Origin: Planctomycetota bacterium
Lineage (GTDB): Bacteria > Planctomycetota > Planctomycetia > Gemmatales > Gemmataceae
Length of the DNA: 45,620 bases
Direction: 5' to 3'
Assembly: GCA_009920765.1 (NCBI GenBank)
Contig: RFZJ01000025.1
Coordinates: 1 to 45,620 of the forward strand
Position 1 is the stretch's first letter. Every line of letters starts with the position of its first letter. This document shows, in pieces, positions 8,716 through 17,993 of the stretch. Position numbers and translations under genes: made by a program. The notes below the pieces were generated by a model. That model made no database searches and had not been told where the DNA came from. It worked only from the letters and a program-made list of their open reading frames with translations.

Positions 8716-10032
8716 TCAAAACAAGGGATCGATTTTCCTGCCTTGGTTTACAGCCATGATGGGCCTGCCATCGGGAGTTATAAATTCATGCTCAGGATTC
8801 ATACCCATGGCATGGCAAATCGTGGCAAAGAGATCCTCGGGGCCATAGGGATCAGAGGCTGGCTTTTCAGCCTTGGCATCGCTTTTTCCAACCACAACAC
8901 CGCCTTTGATACCGCCACCGCCAAGGGCAACAGTGAAAACAGGTCCCCAATGATCACGGCCAGCATTTTTATTGATTTTGGGAGTACGTCCAAATTCGCC
9001 GGTAACAACAACAAGGGTATTTTCAAGCATTCCCCGTTCGGACAAATCTTTAAACAAGGAAGCGATGGACCTGTCAAAAATCGGGAGGAGATCCTGCTTA
9101 AGGGTAGTAAAATTATTATCGTGGGTATCCCAATTACTATGGTCAATGGTTACACAACGAACACCCGACTCAACGAGCCTTCTTGCGAGCAGGCAGGATT
9201 GGCCCAGGGTGTTTCTGCCATACTCATCACGAATAGAATCTTTTTCTTTTTGCAATTGAAAGGCAGAACGGGTTTCAGGAGAAGTCATGAGATCGAAGGC
9301 TTTTTGTTGAAAAGTCGAAACGCTCTTAGCCCCTTGATTTGCCTTCATTTCGCCGGTGGCTCTAAAGCGATCAAGTCGCTCAAGGATATGCTTTCGGGAA
9401 TCAAGCCTGTCCGCACGAATTTCAATTGGTGGGGAAAGATCAGGCACTTGGAACGATGGCGAGTTTGGATCACTTTCAACAACAAAGGGGGAAGCTGTGG
9501 GGCCGAGGTATGCGGGACCGCAACTGGAATGCATTTTAGGCACACAAACATAGGGAGGTACACCCTGATTGGCCGGAGCAAGCTTGGAAATGATCGAGCC
9601 TATAGAAGGCCTGTGGTTGTTTGGGGTTAACCCCCCGTTGAACCCTGCCTGGGGAAAATACCCAGTAAGCATGTAATGATCAGCAGGACCGTGATCGGAA
9701 TTATTATGTCGAAAGGATCGGATCAAACTCAATTTACCCATTTGCTTGCTGATTGAGGGCAACTGATCACAAATGCGAATGCCTGGAACCGCGGTATCGC
9801 CCTGTTTAAATTCGCCACGATATTCAGCGGGGGCATCGGGCTTCATATCAAAGGTATCGATCGTGCTTAACCCACCATGCAGAAAAACATAGATAAGCGA
9901 TTTTTGTGATTTTGAGGACTGATCATAGGCAAGGAGATTGGGAAGAGAAAAAGAATGCCCAAGAACACCAGCAACTCCAAGGCGCAAAACATCACGCCTG
10001 GTTTTCCCATCACAATAACTTTTATTATTCAT
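8716..10032 (-). CDS. DUF1501 family protein, Tat-exported (module B)
   Basis: 438 aa. The Tat-type signal has TRRDVLRLG at residues 11-19 followed by a hydrophobic stretch ending near LLA (35). Family motifs: HGGLSTIDTFDMKP (52-65), NWDTHDNN, GEFGRTP (345-351) and GRDHW (358-362). It belongs to the ESGV...FGRTP...GRDHW type, like the proteins at 22044 and 32375. It has no heme motif. It lies 15 bases after the DUF1549/DUF1553 gene and 10 bases before the PPC gene, so it is the middle gene of one operon. The ATG at 10032 is used because the twin-arginine segment follows directly. Confidence 0.92.
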   Translation of the reverse strand: MNNKSYCDGKTRRDVLRLGVAGVLGHSFSLPNLLAYDQSSKSQKSLIYVFLHGGLSTIDTFDMKPDAPAEYRGEFKQGDTAVPGIRICDQLPSISKQMGKLSLIRSFRHNNSDHGPADHYMLTGYFPQAGFNGGLTPNNHRPSIGSIISKLAPANQGVPPYVCVPKMHSSCGPAYLGPTASPFVVESDPNSPSFQVPDLSPPIEIRADRLDSRKHILERLDRFRATGEMKANQGAKSVSTFQQKAFDLMTSPETRSAFQLQKEKDSIRDEYGRNTLGQSCLLARRLVESGVRCVTIDHSNWDTHDNNFTTLKQDLLPIFDRSIASLFKDLSERGMLENTLVVVTGEFGRTPKINKNAGRDHWGPVFTVALGGGGIKGGVVVGKSDAKAEKPASDPYGPEDLFATICHAMGMNPEHEFITPDGRPIMAVNQGRKIDPLF

Positions 10033-10047
10033 GCATGCACCATATAC

Positions 10048-12453
10048 CTAATGATTGAATAAAAATTCAAGGGAGTTCATCATACCCCAGGCAAGATCTT
10101 CCAAGGCTTCCCGTTTTGATGTTGCATCCTTGGCCTTTGCAAGAAGTTCTGCTGCAAGATCAAGCTCACTCTTATTGGGATATCGAGAAAAATAAGAAAG
10201 GAACAACTCATCAATGATTTCTTTCTGCGAGGATTTACCAGCAATTAATCTAGCTATTTTTCCCTGTTCATGGCTCAGCTTCCTATGCAACTCAGGAGAA
10301 TTCAATTCATGAAGAACTTGGGCGATGCCTGGTTCTTTCTGCCTTTCGCAAGAGCAAGAAGAAACCCGCAAGGGCCTTCCATGAACTTTAAGAAAGTAGT
10401 CCTGATACCTGGAATCCCACAATTGGATGGCCCGCGTACCAACCGGGTAACCTACAAAATCTCCAGGAACGCCCGTTGTTTGGGAAATGGCATCAAACAA
10501 GACTTCCGCGGGCATTGACTTTAAAAGAAATCTGGAATAGTTCCATTCATCTGATTCGTTCCCTGGTACAGGGGTTGAAGATCGTTGGTATGTTTCAGAT
10601 GCGGTGATTAATTTGATGAGTGCTTTGACATCATATTTGTTTTGAATGAGATGATTTGCAAGTTTTACCAGAAGTTCAGGGTGACTAGCGGGATTGGTGT
10701 CACGAAAATCATCAATCGGTTCGACAAGGCCATGCCCAAATAAATGAGCCCAGACACGGTTAGCAGCATTCCTGGCAAACCACTGATTTTCAGGGCTTAC
10801 AACCCATTGAGCAAACAACTGTCTGGCATCGCCCTTGGGTTGCACTTCAGGAAGGGGCTGACCAAGTGCATGTGCAAACACTTTTTCTTTATAACGCGGA
10901 TTACTTCCTGGAGAGGTGTTATCACCAACCAAGATTTCTTTTTTTCCTATGTTTTTCAAGCGTACCCCAGTAAAGAAAGATTGCATGCCAAGATAATCAG
11001 CCTGAGTCCATTTATCAAAGGGATGATGATGACATTCGGCGCACGCAATTCTCACGCCTAAAAATATCTGTGCAAAAGAACTCGAAAGCTCACCCGGGCT
11101 TTTTACGACTTTATAAAATGAACCCTCAGGATGTTCGTCCAAATATCCTTGTGCAGAAAGAATCTCAAACGCCAGCTTATCTAGAGGCTTGTTTTCACTA
11201 AAGGAATTCTTGAGCCAGCGATAGTATGCATATGCCTGTTTGGCCCCTAGTGCCTGCCTGTCAACTCTAAGTAGATCACTCCAAACTAGGGCGCTATAAT
11301 CTGAATACGAGGGCCGGTTAAGGAGTTCTTCCACCAACTTGCTTCTTTTGTCCGAATTGGTGTCAGCGAGAAAAGCTTTTAACTCGGAAGAATCAGGGAG
11401 GGTGCCAACAATGTCAAGGAACACTCTTCGAGCAAATTCTTCGTCTTTGGAAAGAGGGGAAGCGGGGATTCTAAGCGTATCCAATTTGGTTTGAATCAAC
11501 CGATCAATCCAGTTTTCATCAGCATATCTTTTACCCGCAGTATATTGATGAACAGCGGGAAGGATTGCTCTAAAAACAGCAGTCTTATTGCGATATGTAA
11601 CAAGAATGACTGCTTCACCCGGAATTTCATTGGTCGAAACGATGCCATGAATATCAACCGCAGCAAGTGCTTCATGATTGGAAAAGAATCGGCTATGTGC
11701 GGTAACTTCTTTTCTTGTTCCATCTTTTAAAATTGCAAAAACAGTTAGCCTTTGTTTAGCACCGCCTTTTAAAACCCGCAAAGGGGGTTGCACTTCGATA
11801 CCAACAACATCGGATATCGCATCGTTCTTTTTCAATGCACCTTCAGTAATCCAATCAATCACAGTCTGGTAATCAGGGTTATTATCTGGAATGCGTGCCC
11901 CACCACCGTGCGAAATCTTGCCCGACATTTTCCTTACAAACAAACTGTTGGCAGGAGATTCGGGCATCACCCTTCGACCACGCCCATCCAAGAATATGGA
12001 TTCAAAATCAAAGTCTGGATCAGAACCAAATACCGAAAGCCTGAAACCATTCTGCCCCTCAGCCTTACCATGGCAGCCCGAAGAGTTACATTGATGACGG
12101 GCAAGAATAGGCTCGATGTCATTATAAAAAGTAGTGGCAAGCGGGTTGGCAATTGGATTATAACTAACAGGCACAGCAAGCTGTTTACCTTTGACATCGA
12201 TAAGCAGACGAGTGGTTCCTATTTTTTTTCCATAAACTCTGCCCTGAAAAAGCGTTGCAATTTCAGGGTTTTCAATTCGGGCGGAAACTTCATCGGTAAG
12301 GTCTGTGATTAGTCCAGCCGCACTTTTACTTTCAACTATAAGTGTGGCATAAGAACCTGTAGTAGTAAGACTGATTGCCTCTGGAATTGGATATACAACA
12401 TCACCCTGCTGCGATGTCAATAAAACCATTAATAAGCAAAGTGCGGAAAGCAA
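10048..12453 (-). CDS. Ig-like + cytochrome-like + DUF1549 + DUF1553 protein (module B)
   Basis: About 801 aa from a TTG start at 12453. The frame opens at another TTG (12492), which has no ribosome binding site; the one at 12453 has AGGAG six bases upstream and begins a hydrophobic signal (MLSALCLLMVLL). Residue numbers below count from 12492. A Big2/Ig-like segment (about 35-115) precedes a cytochrome-like motif that is CX4CH (CNSSGCHGK, Cys135-His141) rather than CxxCH. DUF1549 follows, with CAECHHHPFDKW (Cys484-His488), then DUF1553 (WFARNAANRVWAHLFGHGL). This subtype with the CX4CH motif is widespread in Planctomycetes. It is the first gene of the three-gene operon with DUF1501 and PPC. 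Confidence 0.9.
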   Translation of the reverse strand: MLSALCLLMVLLTSQQGDVVYPIPEAISLTTTGSYATLIVESKSAAGLITDLTDEVSARIENPEIATLFQGRVYGKKIGTTRLLIDVKGKQLAVPVSYNPIANPLATTFYNDIEPILARHQCNSSGCHGKAEGQNGFRLSVFGSDPDFDFESIFLDGRGRRVMPESPANSLFVRKMSGKISHGGGARIPDNNPDYQTVIDWITEGALKKNDAISDVVGIEVQPPLRVLKGGAKQRLTVFAILKDGTRKEVTAHSRFFSNHEALAAVDIHGIVSTNEIPGEAVILVTYRNKTAVFRAILPAVHQYTAGKRYADENWIDRLIQTKLDTLRIPASPLSKDEEFARRVFLDIVGTLPDSSELKAFLADTNSDKRSKLVEELLNRPSYSDYSALVWSDLLRVDRQALGAKQAYAYYRWLKNSFSENKPLDKLAFEILSAQGYLDEHPEGSFYKVVKSPGELSSSFAQIFLGVRIACAECHHHPFDKWTQADYLGMQSFFTGVRLKNIGKKEILVGDNTSPGSNPRYKEKVFAHALGQPLPEVQPKGDARQLFAQWVVSPENQWFARNAANRVWAHLFGHGLVEPIDDFRDTNPASHPELLVKLANHLIQNKYDVKALIKLITASETYQRSSTPVPGNESDEWNYSRFLLKSMPAEVLFDAISQTTGVPGDFVGYPVGTRAIQLWDSRYQDYFLKVHGRPLRVSSCSCERQKEPGIAQVLHELNSPELHRKLSHEQGKIARLIAGKSSQKEIIDELFLSYFSRYPNKSELDLAAELLAKAKDATSKREALEDLAWGMMNSLEFLFNH

Positions 12454-12458
12454 AATGG

Positions 12459-12464
12459 TCTCCT
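12459..12464 (-). promoter_or_regulatory. Shine-Dalgarno that decides a TTG start
   Basis: AGGAGA on the minus strand, with six bases from AGGAG to the TTG at 12453. It favours 12453 over the more upstream TTG at 12492, which has no such site. Confidence 0.5.
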
Positions 12465-12639
12465 GGCAGACATTCAAGGCGGGAATAATCAAAAGCTATA
12501 ATATATCGATAACACAGGGAATGAATCTGAGCAACTGTTTTTCACTAAAACCAAAGCACAAATCTGGATAATACCCAAGACAATCATCAACTAAAACACT
12601 TACAGATTACCTAGATTTCTGTGCCGTTAAAATCGCCAC

Positions 12640-13824
12640 TTATTTAGAAGTTGCAACAGGAACGGTTTGATGGTTTGAAGAAACTTCAAAATCTCGCTCG
12701 TCAATCAAAGAGATATAGTAAACTATCGGCTTTCCTGCTGGAAGCTTGGCACTAATGACATCGTTTGAAACTGAAGCCGGAATCGTCTCCCACAATCGCT
12801 TTTGCCAGGGCCCCTCGTTGATTGCAAAATGTAGCATTGCCTTCTTAATGGGGACTGCAGGATAAACCTTAACAGAGGCTACCCCGTCTTTAGTTTCCAA
12901 AGCGTCCACTTTTGCCAGAAACTTGGAAGCCTTTAAATGACTATCAATAAAAGCGTCAACTTCTTTAAAAGTCCAGATATGCCCGTGAGGCATTCGCACT
13001 TTAATGGAAAGTGTTTTTTTATCCTTCACCAAGTCATAGCACTTTTTGTAACTATCCAAAGGATAAGCAAAATCATTGGTTCCATTAATAAACATTATGG
13101 GACAGGTCACACTAGGCAGGTAAGCTGAAGGATCAAAATTACGAACCCACTTTTCCCTTCTAGAAGCATCCATTTTATCCAATCGATTTTCCTTCCAAAC
13201 ACTGTTTTCATGAAGATACCCACAACCATAAACAGGAACCGCAGCTTTCAACCTATCATCAAGCCCTGCAATGATGCATGTCAAATAACCACCCCAACTT
13301 ATTCCTGTAATAGCAACTTTGCTCCGATCAACCTCAGGAAATGAAGCGATCATGGAATGGCCGCGAAGAACAGCAGAAACTGCGTGATAAGTCCACATAT
13401 CTTTAAGATTATCAGATTTAAAATCCTGAAACTTCTCTTCATCACCTTGCCCAGGTCCACCGTCAGGTAACCTTCCATTGGGGCCATTTCCTGCAAGATC
13501 CATGGCCAAAGCGCAATACCCCCGATTATTCCAATGTTTAACCCAATCAGGAAAAGCTTTGCCTCCTCCGCCATGCACTAAAAGCACGGCAGGAAAAGGC
13601 CCTTGCCCTTCAGGTTTACCGTAGTAGGCAAAAATCTTGGTGGGTTTACCCTTATAACTTTCCCCCGGGTAATAAACCTGCCTAATCCCATTGCTATTAT
13701 CTGCCCACGAAGGTTCAATTTTGGCTTTTTGCAAGGCTGGAACATCCCAAGGGCCTGTAAATTTAGCAGAGTCAAAACCTACGGGTAATAACGCAACCAA
13801 TAACAAGAAAGAATATTGCAACAT
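12640..13824 (-). CDS. Secreted alpha/beta hydrolase (acetyl-xylan-esterase-like)
   Basis: 394 aa. An N-terminal hydrophobic segment (residues 1-19) suggests export. The alpha/beta-hydrolase core has LLVHGGGGKAF (oxyanion region, 81-91), the nucleophile elbow GISWGG (Ser176), the acid loop GTNDFAYP (Asp251) and a His in RMPHGHIW (280 or 282). The layout fits the acetyl-xylan esterase / dienelactone hydrolase / prolyl-oligopeptidase-like group. The last 90 residues form an extra beta-type domain. The natural substrate is unknown; a carbohydrate or other ester is likely. A Shine-Dalgarno GAGG sits 5 bases before the ATG. It is separated from module B by 186 bases and diverges from module C. Confidence 0.85.
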   Translation of the reverse strand: MLQYSFLLLVALLPVGFDSAKFTGPWDVPALQKAKIEPSWADNSNGIRQVYYPGESYKGKPTKIFAYYGKPEGQGPFPAVLLVHGGGGKAFPDWVKHWNNRGYCALAMDLAGNGPNGRLPDGGPGQGDEEKFQDFKSDNLKDMWTYHAVSAVLRGHSMIASFPEVDRSKVAITGISWGGYLTCIIAGLDDRLKAAVPVYGCGYLHENSVWKENRLDKMDASRREKWVRNFDPSAYLPSVTCPIMFINGTNDFAYPLDSYKKCYDLVKDKKTLSIKVRMPHGHIWTFKEVDAFIDSHLKASKFLAKVDALETKDGVASVKVYPAVPIKKAMLHFAINEGPWQKRLWETIPASVSNDVISAKLPAGKPIVYYISLIDERDFEVSSNHQTVPVATSK

Positions 13825-13921
13825 GGCAACCTCGATGAAAATAGCATGATCAATCAGGCACTGTTAGAATACTGTTAAAAGATTAACGATAAAAGAAAAT
13901 AGCAAAAGCTGTCTTAAATGA

Positions 13922-13950
13922 TTGCACTTTTTGCCATTAAAGAACATAAT
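13922..13950 (+). promoter_or_regulatory. Sigma-70-type promoter of module C
   Basis: TTGCAC (13922-13927), 17-base spacer, CATAAT (13945-13950), 41 bases before the ATG of the module C cytochrome gene. The same box pair with the same spacing occurs before the DUF1501 gene at 22044. Confidence 0.5.
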
Positions 13951-13991
13951 TAGGAAGTTTAAATAATGCCTTCCTTAGGTTAATAACGCTA

Positions 13992-16514
13992 ATGCTCCCA
14001 ACTTTTAAAATTCTTATTTTTGCCTTGGTCTTGGGAACCGAAACTCCGCAAAGATTGACATTTGAAGAAGATATCAGGCCAATTTTCAAGGCGTACTGTT
14101 TTGATTGTCATGGTGCTACGGAAAAGCCCAAAGGCAGCTTGGATTTAAGATTAAAGAAATTCGCTCAAAAGGGTGGCAAGTCGGGGATATCCTTGAAAGA
14201 AAATGCACCCGAGGAAAGCCATCTTTTACAAAGAATAAAATCGGGCGAAATGCCACCAAGCGAAAAAAAAGTGCCCGCAGAAAAAATCGCTCTCATAACA
14301 AAATGGATTAAAGACGGGGCACCAACTCTAAGGGTTGAGCCCGATAACCTTCCCCCGGGCATTGGCATCACCGAGGAAGAACGCAATTATTGGTTCTTTA
14401 AACCACTTTTAGAACCAAAAGTACCCGACCTTACCCTGGATCAAAAAAAGGTTGCTCCCCTAGATTCATTCATTCTGGCAAGGCTTCAGCAAAAAAGTCT
14501 AAGATTTAATCCAGAAGCTGATAAACGAACTCTGATTCGCAGAGCTTATCTTGACCTAACCGGCTTGCCACCAACCTTTGATCAAGTTGAACGCTTCGAG
14601 AAAAACACTGCCCCAAATGCCTTCGAAGCGCTTGTAGATGAACTTCTTGCTTCACCAGCATATGGAGAAAGATGGGCAAGGCACTGGCTTGATGTTGCAG
14701 GTTATGCTGATACCGAGGGTGATTCCCCGAATGATTCCCTACGCCCACACCTTTATAAATACCGAGACTACGTGATTCGTTCACTCAACAGCGACAAGCC
14801 CTTCAATCAGTTTATCATTGAGCAATTGGCGGGCGATGAATTGGCCCCAAAACCATGGGATGAATTATCTCTGGAGCAAAGAGAACTTCTTGCTGCCACC
14901 GGGTTTTTGCGTTGTGGGCCGGATATCACTGCGGGTGGTGGTGCCATCGCAGAAGCGGAGCAAACTTTCACTGAATCCATCAAGATCATCAGTTCGGGAT
15001 TGTTGGGTTTATCAGTGGGTTGCGCCCAATGCCATGATCACCGATACGATCCGATCAGCCAGGTTGATTACTTCCGTTTCAGGGCAATATTTGAACCAGC
15101 ATTCAATCCATCAAAATGGCGGAAGCCTGCGGAAAGAACAGCAGCGTTGATGACAAAACCTGACAGGGAGAAAAGTGCCCAGATTGAAAAAGTTGCGCAA
15201 GAACTTGCAAGTAAACTACAAGCAGAGACCGCCAACACCATCAAAGTCATTTTCGAAAAAGAACTGCAAAAGATTCCAGCAGATTTACACGAACCCGTGA
15301 GAAAAGCCTTTGAAACACCTGAAACAAAGCGCACGCCAGAGCAAAAAAAGTTATTCGAAAAATATCCAAAGATCAATGTCCGGGCGGGCATCATAGATCA
15401 ATACGACCCCAAAGCCATGGCTGAATTAAAGAAGGCGCAAGCAACAATCGATGCCAAGCGTGCAGAAAAGCCCAAGGAAGATTTCTACGCAATCATGTCG
15501 GAAGTCCCAAGCAAGATACCCGCAACCAAGCTTTTTTATCGGGGCGATTATCGCCAACCTTTGCAGGAAATCATTCCGGGGGATTTATCAATAACCACGA
15601 TTCATGAACAAAAACCATGGGATTGCCCTACTGATAATAAAGGCGAAAGTTCTGGAAGAAGGCTGGCATTCGCACAGCATCTCACATCGGGCAAACACGC
15701 CCAATTCAATAGAACGATGGCAAACCGCATTTGGGTTTATCATTTTGGACAGGGTATTGTCGAAACTCCGGGCGAGTTTGGGAAACTTGGAACTCTCCCA
15801 TCGCAACCTGAATTACTTGACTGGCTTGCTTTGCAACTCCCTAAAAACAACTGGAGCCTCAAGGCTTTCCACAAAATCATCATGACCTCTGCAACCTATC
15901 GACAAAGCTCTGTTCATCGACCGGAACAAGATGCTGTAGATATCACCAACCAACTCTATGGCAGATTCCCTCTACGAAGATTGGAAGCCGAAAGTATCAG
16001 GGACTCCATACTCAAGGTAAACAACAGACTCGATGAAACATTGTTTGGCTCGGCCATTTCGCTCAAGGAGGATATTGCAGGAGTGATGCATTATCCGGAT
16101 AATACACCAAGAAAAACCATCTACATGCAGGTTCGCAGGCACAAGCCCTCTGCGTTTCTTTTAACTTTCGATGGCCCAAGCCTTTCGCCCAACTGCGACA
16201 AACGAACACCATCAGCAGGCACACCCCAAGCACTTGCCCTTATGAACAGCGAATTCATACGAAACGAATCAAACCATCTGGCAACATTAATTTTAAAGAA
16301 CCAAACCAACGACACCACAACTCTTATCCGCAAAGCTTGGCAAATCGTCTACCAACGCCTACCTAATTCCAATGAGATCACTTTAGCATCAAACTTTCTT
16401 AACGAAAGCAAAGCAACTTATTCCGCAACTAAAAGTAAAGACCCAAGCCAAATGGCTTGGACCGATCTCTGTCAGCAATTACTGGCATCCAACGAATTTA
16501 TTTACCTGGAATAA
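13992..16514 (+). CDS. Planctomycete cytochrome + DUF1549 + DUF1553 protein (module C)
   Basis: 840 aa with a short N-terminal signal (MLPTFKILIFALVLG). The cytochrome domain has CFDCH at Cys36-His40 and the phrase KPKGSLDLR. DUF1549 has RWARHWLDVAGYADTEG and CAQCHDHRYDPI (Cys344-His348). A charged linker (about 385-470) includes AFETPETKRTPEQKKLF, nearly the same as in the gene at 2335. DUF1553 closes the protein (MANRIWVYHFGQGI, RRLEAESIRDSIL). The two proteins align along their whole length by eye and each is followed at once by a DUF1501 gene, so this is a duplicated two-gene module. The next gene starts 4 bases after the stop, which suggests translational coupling. Confidence 0.93.
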   Translation: MLPTFKILIFALVLGTETPQRLTFEEDIRPIFKAYCFDCHGATEKPKGSLDLRLKKFAQKGGKSGISLKENAPEESHLLQRIKSGEMPPSEKKVPAEKIALITKWIKDGAPTLRVEPDNLPPGIGITEEERNYWFFKPLLEPKVPDLTLDQKKVAPLDSFILARLQQKSLRFNPEADKRTLIRRAYLDLTGLPPTFDQVERFEKNTAPNAFEALVDELLASPAYGERWARHWLDVAGYADTEGDSPNDSLRPHLYKYRDYVIRSLNSDKPFNQFIIEQLAGDELAPKPWDELSLEQRELLAATGFLRCGPDITAGGGAIAEAEQTFTESIKIISSGLLGLSVGCAQCHDHRYDPISQVDYFRFRAIFEPAFNPSKWRKPAERTAALMTKPDREKSAQIEKVAQELASKLQAETANTIKVIFEKELQKIPADLHEPVRKAFETPETKRTPEQKKLFEKYPKINVRAGIIDQYDPKAMAELKKAQATIDAKRAEKPKEDFYAIMSEVPSKIPATKLFYRGDYRQPLQEIIPGDLSITTIHEQKPWDCPTDNKGESSGRRLAFAQHLTSGKHAQFNRTMANRIWVYHFGQGIVETPGEFGKLGTLPSQPELLDWLALQLPKNNWSLKAFHKIIMTSATYRQSSVHRPEQDAVDITNQLYGRFPLRRLEAESIRDSILKVNNRLDETLFGSAISLKEDIAGVMHYPDNTPRKTIYMQVRRHKPSAFLLTFDGPSLSPNCDKRTPSAGTPQALALMNSEFIRNESNHLATLILKNQTNDTTTLIRKAWQIVYQRLPNSNEITLASNFLNESKATYSATKSKDPSQMAWTDLCQQLLASNEFIYLE

Positions 16515-16518
16515 TCTC

Positions 16519-17952
16519 ATGATAACACGAAGAAAAGCACTATTTCAATTGGCGGGCGGGATAGGAGGAGTCGCACTTTCTGACATGCTTTTACGCGAAG
16601 GGCTACTCGCTGCGGATGGACCATCAAAGCCAGGTGAAAATTTACCCCTCGGAATGATTTCCAGAGAGCCGCACTTCCAGCCCCGTGCAAAGGCCATGAT
16701 TTCAATGTTCATGCATGGTGGCCCTTCCCATGTTGACCTTTTCGACCCCAAGCCCGATTTGCAAAAAAATCATGGTAAAGAATATACAGGCAATGTCACC
16801 TACAGCTTTGTAGGAAGAGCCAACAAGAAGCTCATGGCTAGCCCGTTCAAATTCTCAAGGCACGGCAAATCGGGGACTGAACTTTCCGAACTCCTGCCAC
16901 ATACCGCCATGATCGCGGATGATATCTGCGTGATTCGATCCATGCATACGGGGCATAATGGACATGAGGTTTCGATTCGCTTTTTCCATGGGGGCATTGC
17001 CGGCGTGCTTGGCCGTCCAACCATGGGCAGTTGGCTAACCTATGCTTTAGGCAATGAATCCAAAAATCTTCCATCCTACATGGTGCTTTCAGATGAAGGC
17101 GGGCTACCTGTGGATGGAACCAATAACTGGTCCAGTGGATTCATGCCTGCTTATTATCAGGGAACCGTTCTAAGGCCTAGGGAACCCAGAATACTTAATC
17201 TTGAGCCACCCAAAGAAGTCCAAGGTGTTTCACAACAAAGAAATCTGGAGCTTCTGAAGCAACTTAATAAAAACCACAGTATGCTGCATCCCAGAGAAGC
17301 TGAACTTGAAAGCAGGATCTCGAGCTATGAACTTGCGGCTTCCATGCAAGATTCGGCCAGGGAAGCTTTTGATATTTCTTCTGAACCAAAACACATCCGC
17401 CAACTGTACGGCATCGATGATGCTGAAACTCGATCCTATGGCACAAGGTGCTTAATAGCAAGAAGGCTGGTGGAAAGAGGAGTACGATTTGTTCAATTAT
17501 TTTTAAGTGGGCAACCTTGGGACAACCACAATACTATTACAAAAAGTCTTTCAAATATTTGCAGAAAAACGGATCAACCTGCTGCAGCATTGGTGATGGA
17601 CTTGAAACAGCGAGGTCTTTTAGACACAACTTTAGTACATTTTGGTGGAGAAATCGGCAGACTACCTGTGGTTGAAGGCGACTTTGGTGAAAAGGCTGGC
17701 CGGGACCACAACGGGCAGGGGTTCTCTATCTGGCTTGCTGGAGGTGGTATAAAACCTGGTATCACTTACGGCGAAACTGATGAGGTCGGGCACAGAGCTG
17801 CGGTCAATGTTGTCAATCCAAATGATTTTCAGGCAACCATCATGCATCTTTTCGGATTAGACCATTCTAAAATGGTATACTTCCACAATGGCCAAGCCCA
17901 GGTTCTTACAGCAGGTAAACCAGCCAGAGTCGTCAAAGAAATTCTTTGCTGA
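16519..17952 (+). CDS. DUF1501 family protein, Tat-exported (module C)
   Basis: 477 aa. The Tat-type signal starts almost at once (TRRKALFQLAGG, Arg4-Arg5). Motifs: HGGPSHVDLFDPKP (66-79), PWDNHNTI, GGEIGRLP (376-383) and GRDHN (394-398), with ERGVRFVQL before the third motif. It is the paralogue of the DUF1501 protein at 4939 and differs from the FGRTP/GRDHW type. It starts 4 bases after the cytochrome gene, and the weak GGAA ribosome site lies inside that gene's last codons. It is followed after 41 bases by an esterase gene on the same strand. Confidence 0.92.
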   Translation: MITRRKALFQLAGGIGGVALSDMLLREGLLAADGPSKPGENLPLGMISREPHFQPRAKAMISMFMHGGPSHVDLFDPKPDLQKNHGKEYTGNVTYSFVGRANKKLMASPFKFSRHGKSGTELSELLPHTAMIADDICVIRSMHTGHNGHEVSIRFFHGGIAGVLGRPTMGSWLTYALGNESKNLPSYMVLSDEGGLPVDGTNNWSSGFMPAYYQGTVLRPREPRILNLEPPKEVQGVSQQRNLELLKQLNKNHSMLHPREAELESRISSYELAASMQDSAREAFDISSEPKHIRQLYGIDDAETRSYGTRCLIARRLVERGVRFVQLFLSGQPWDNHNTITKSLSNICRKTDQPAAALVMDLKQRGLLDTTLVHFGGEIGRLPVVEGDFGEKAGRDHNGQGFSIWLAGGGIKPGITYGETDEVGHRAAVNVVNPNDFQATIMHLFGLDHSKMVYFHNGQAQVLTAGKPARVVKEILC

Positions 17953-17993
17953 AAATGGTTTCAGACCCAATCACTTAAAGGAAAACATCTGTC

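Noticed and set aside
8743..9630. 295-codon open frame on the plus strand
   Set aside because: It lies wholly antisense to the DUF1501 gene at 8716-10032, which has clear family motifs; its translation has no recognisable domain.
11788..12312. 174-codon open frame on the plus strand
   Set aside because: It is antisense to the DUF1549/DUF1553 gene of module B; composition looks like a shadow frame.
12493..12639. Gap between the hydrolase and module B checked for a terminator or small RNA
   Set aside because: I see only AT-rich sequence with no convincing hairpin plus T-tract or conserved RNA fold.
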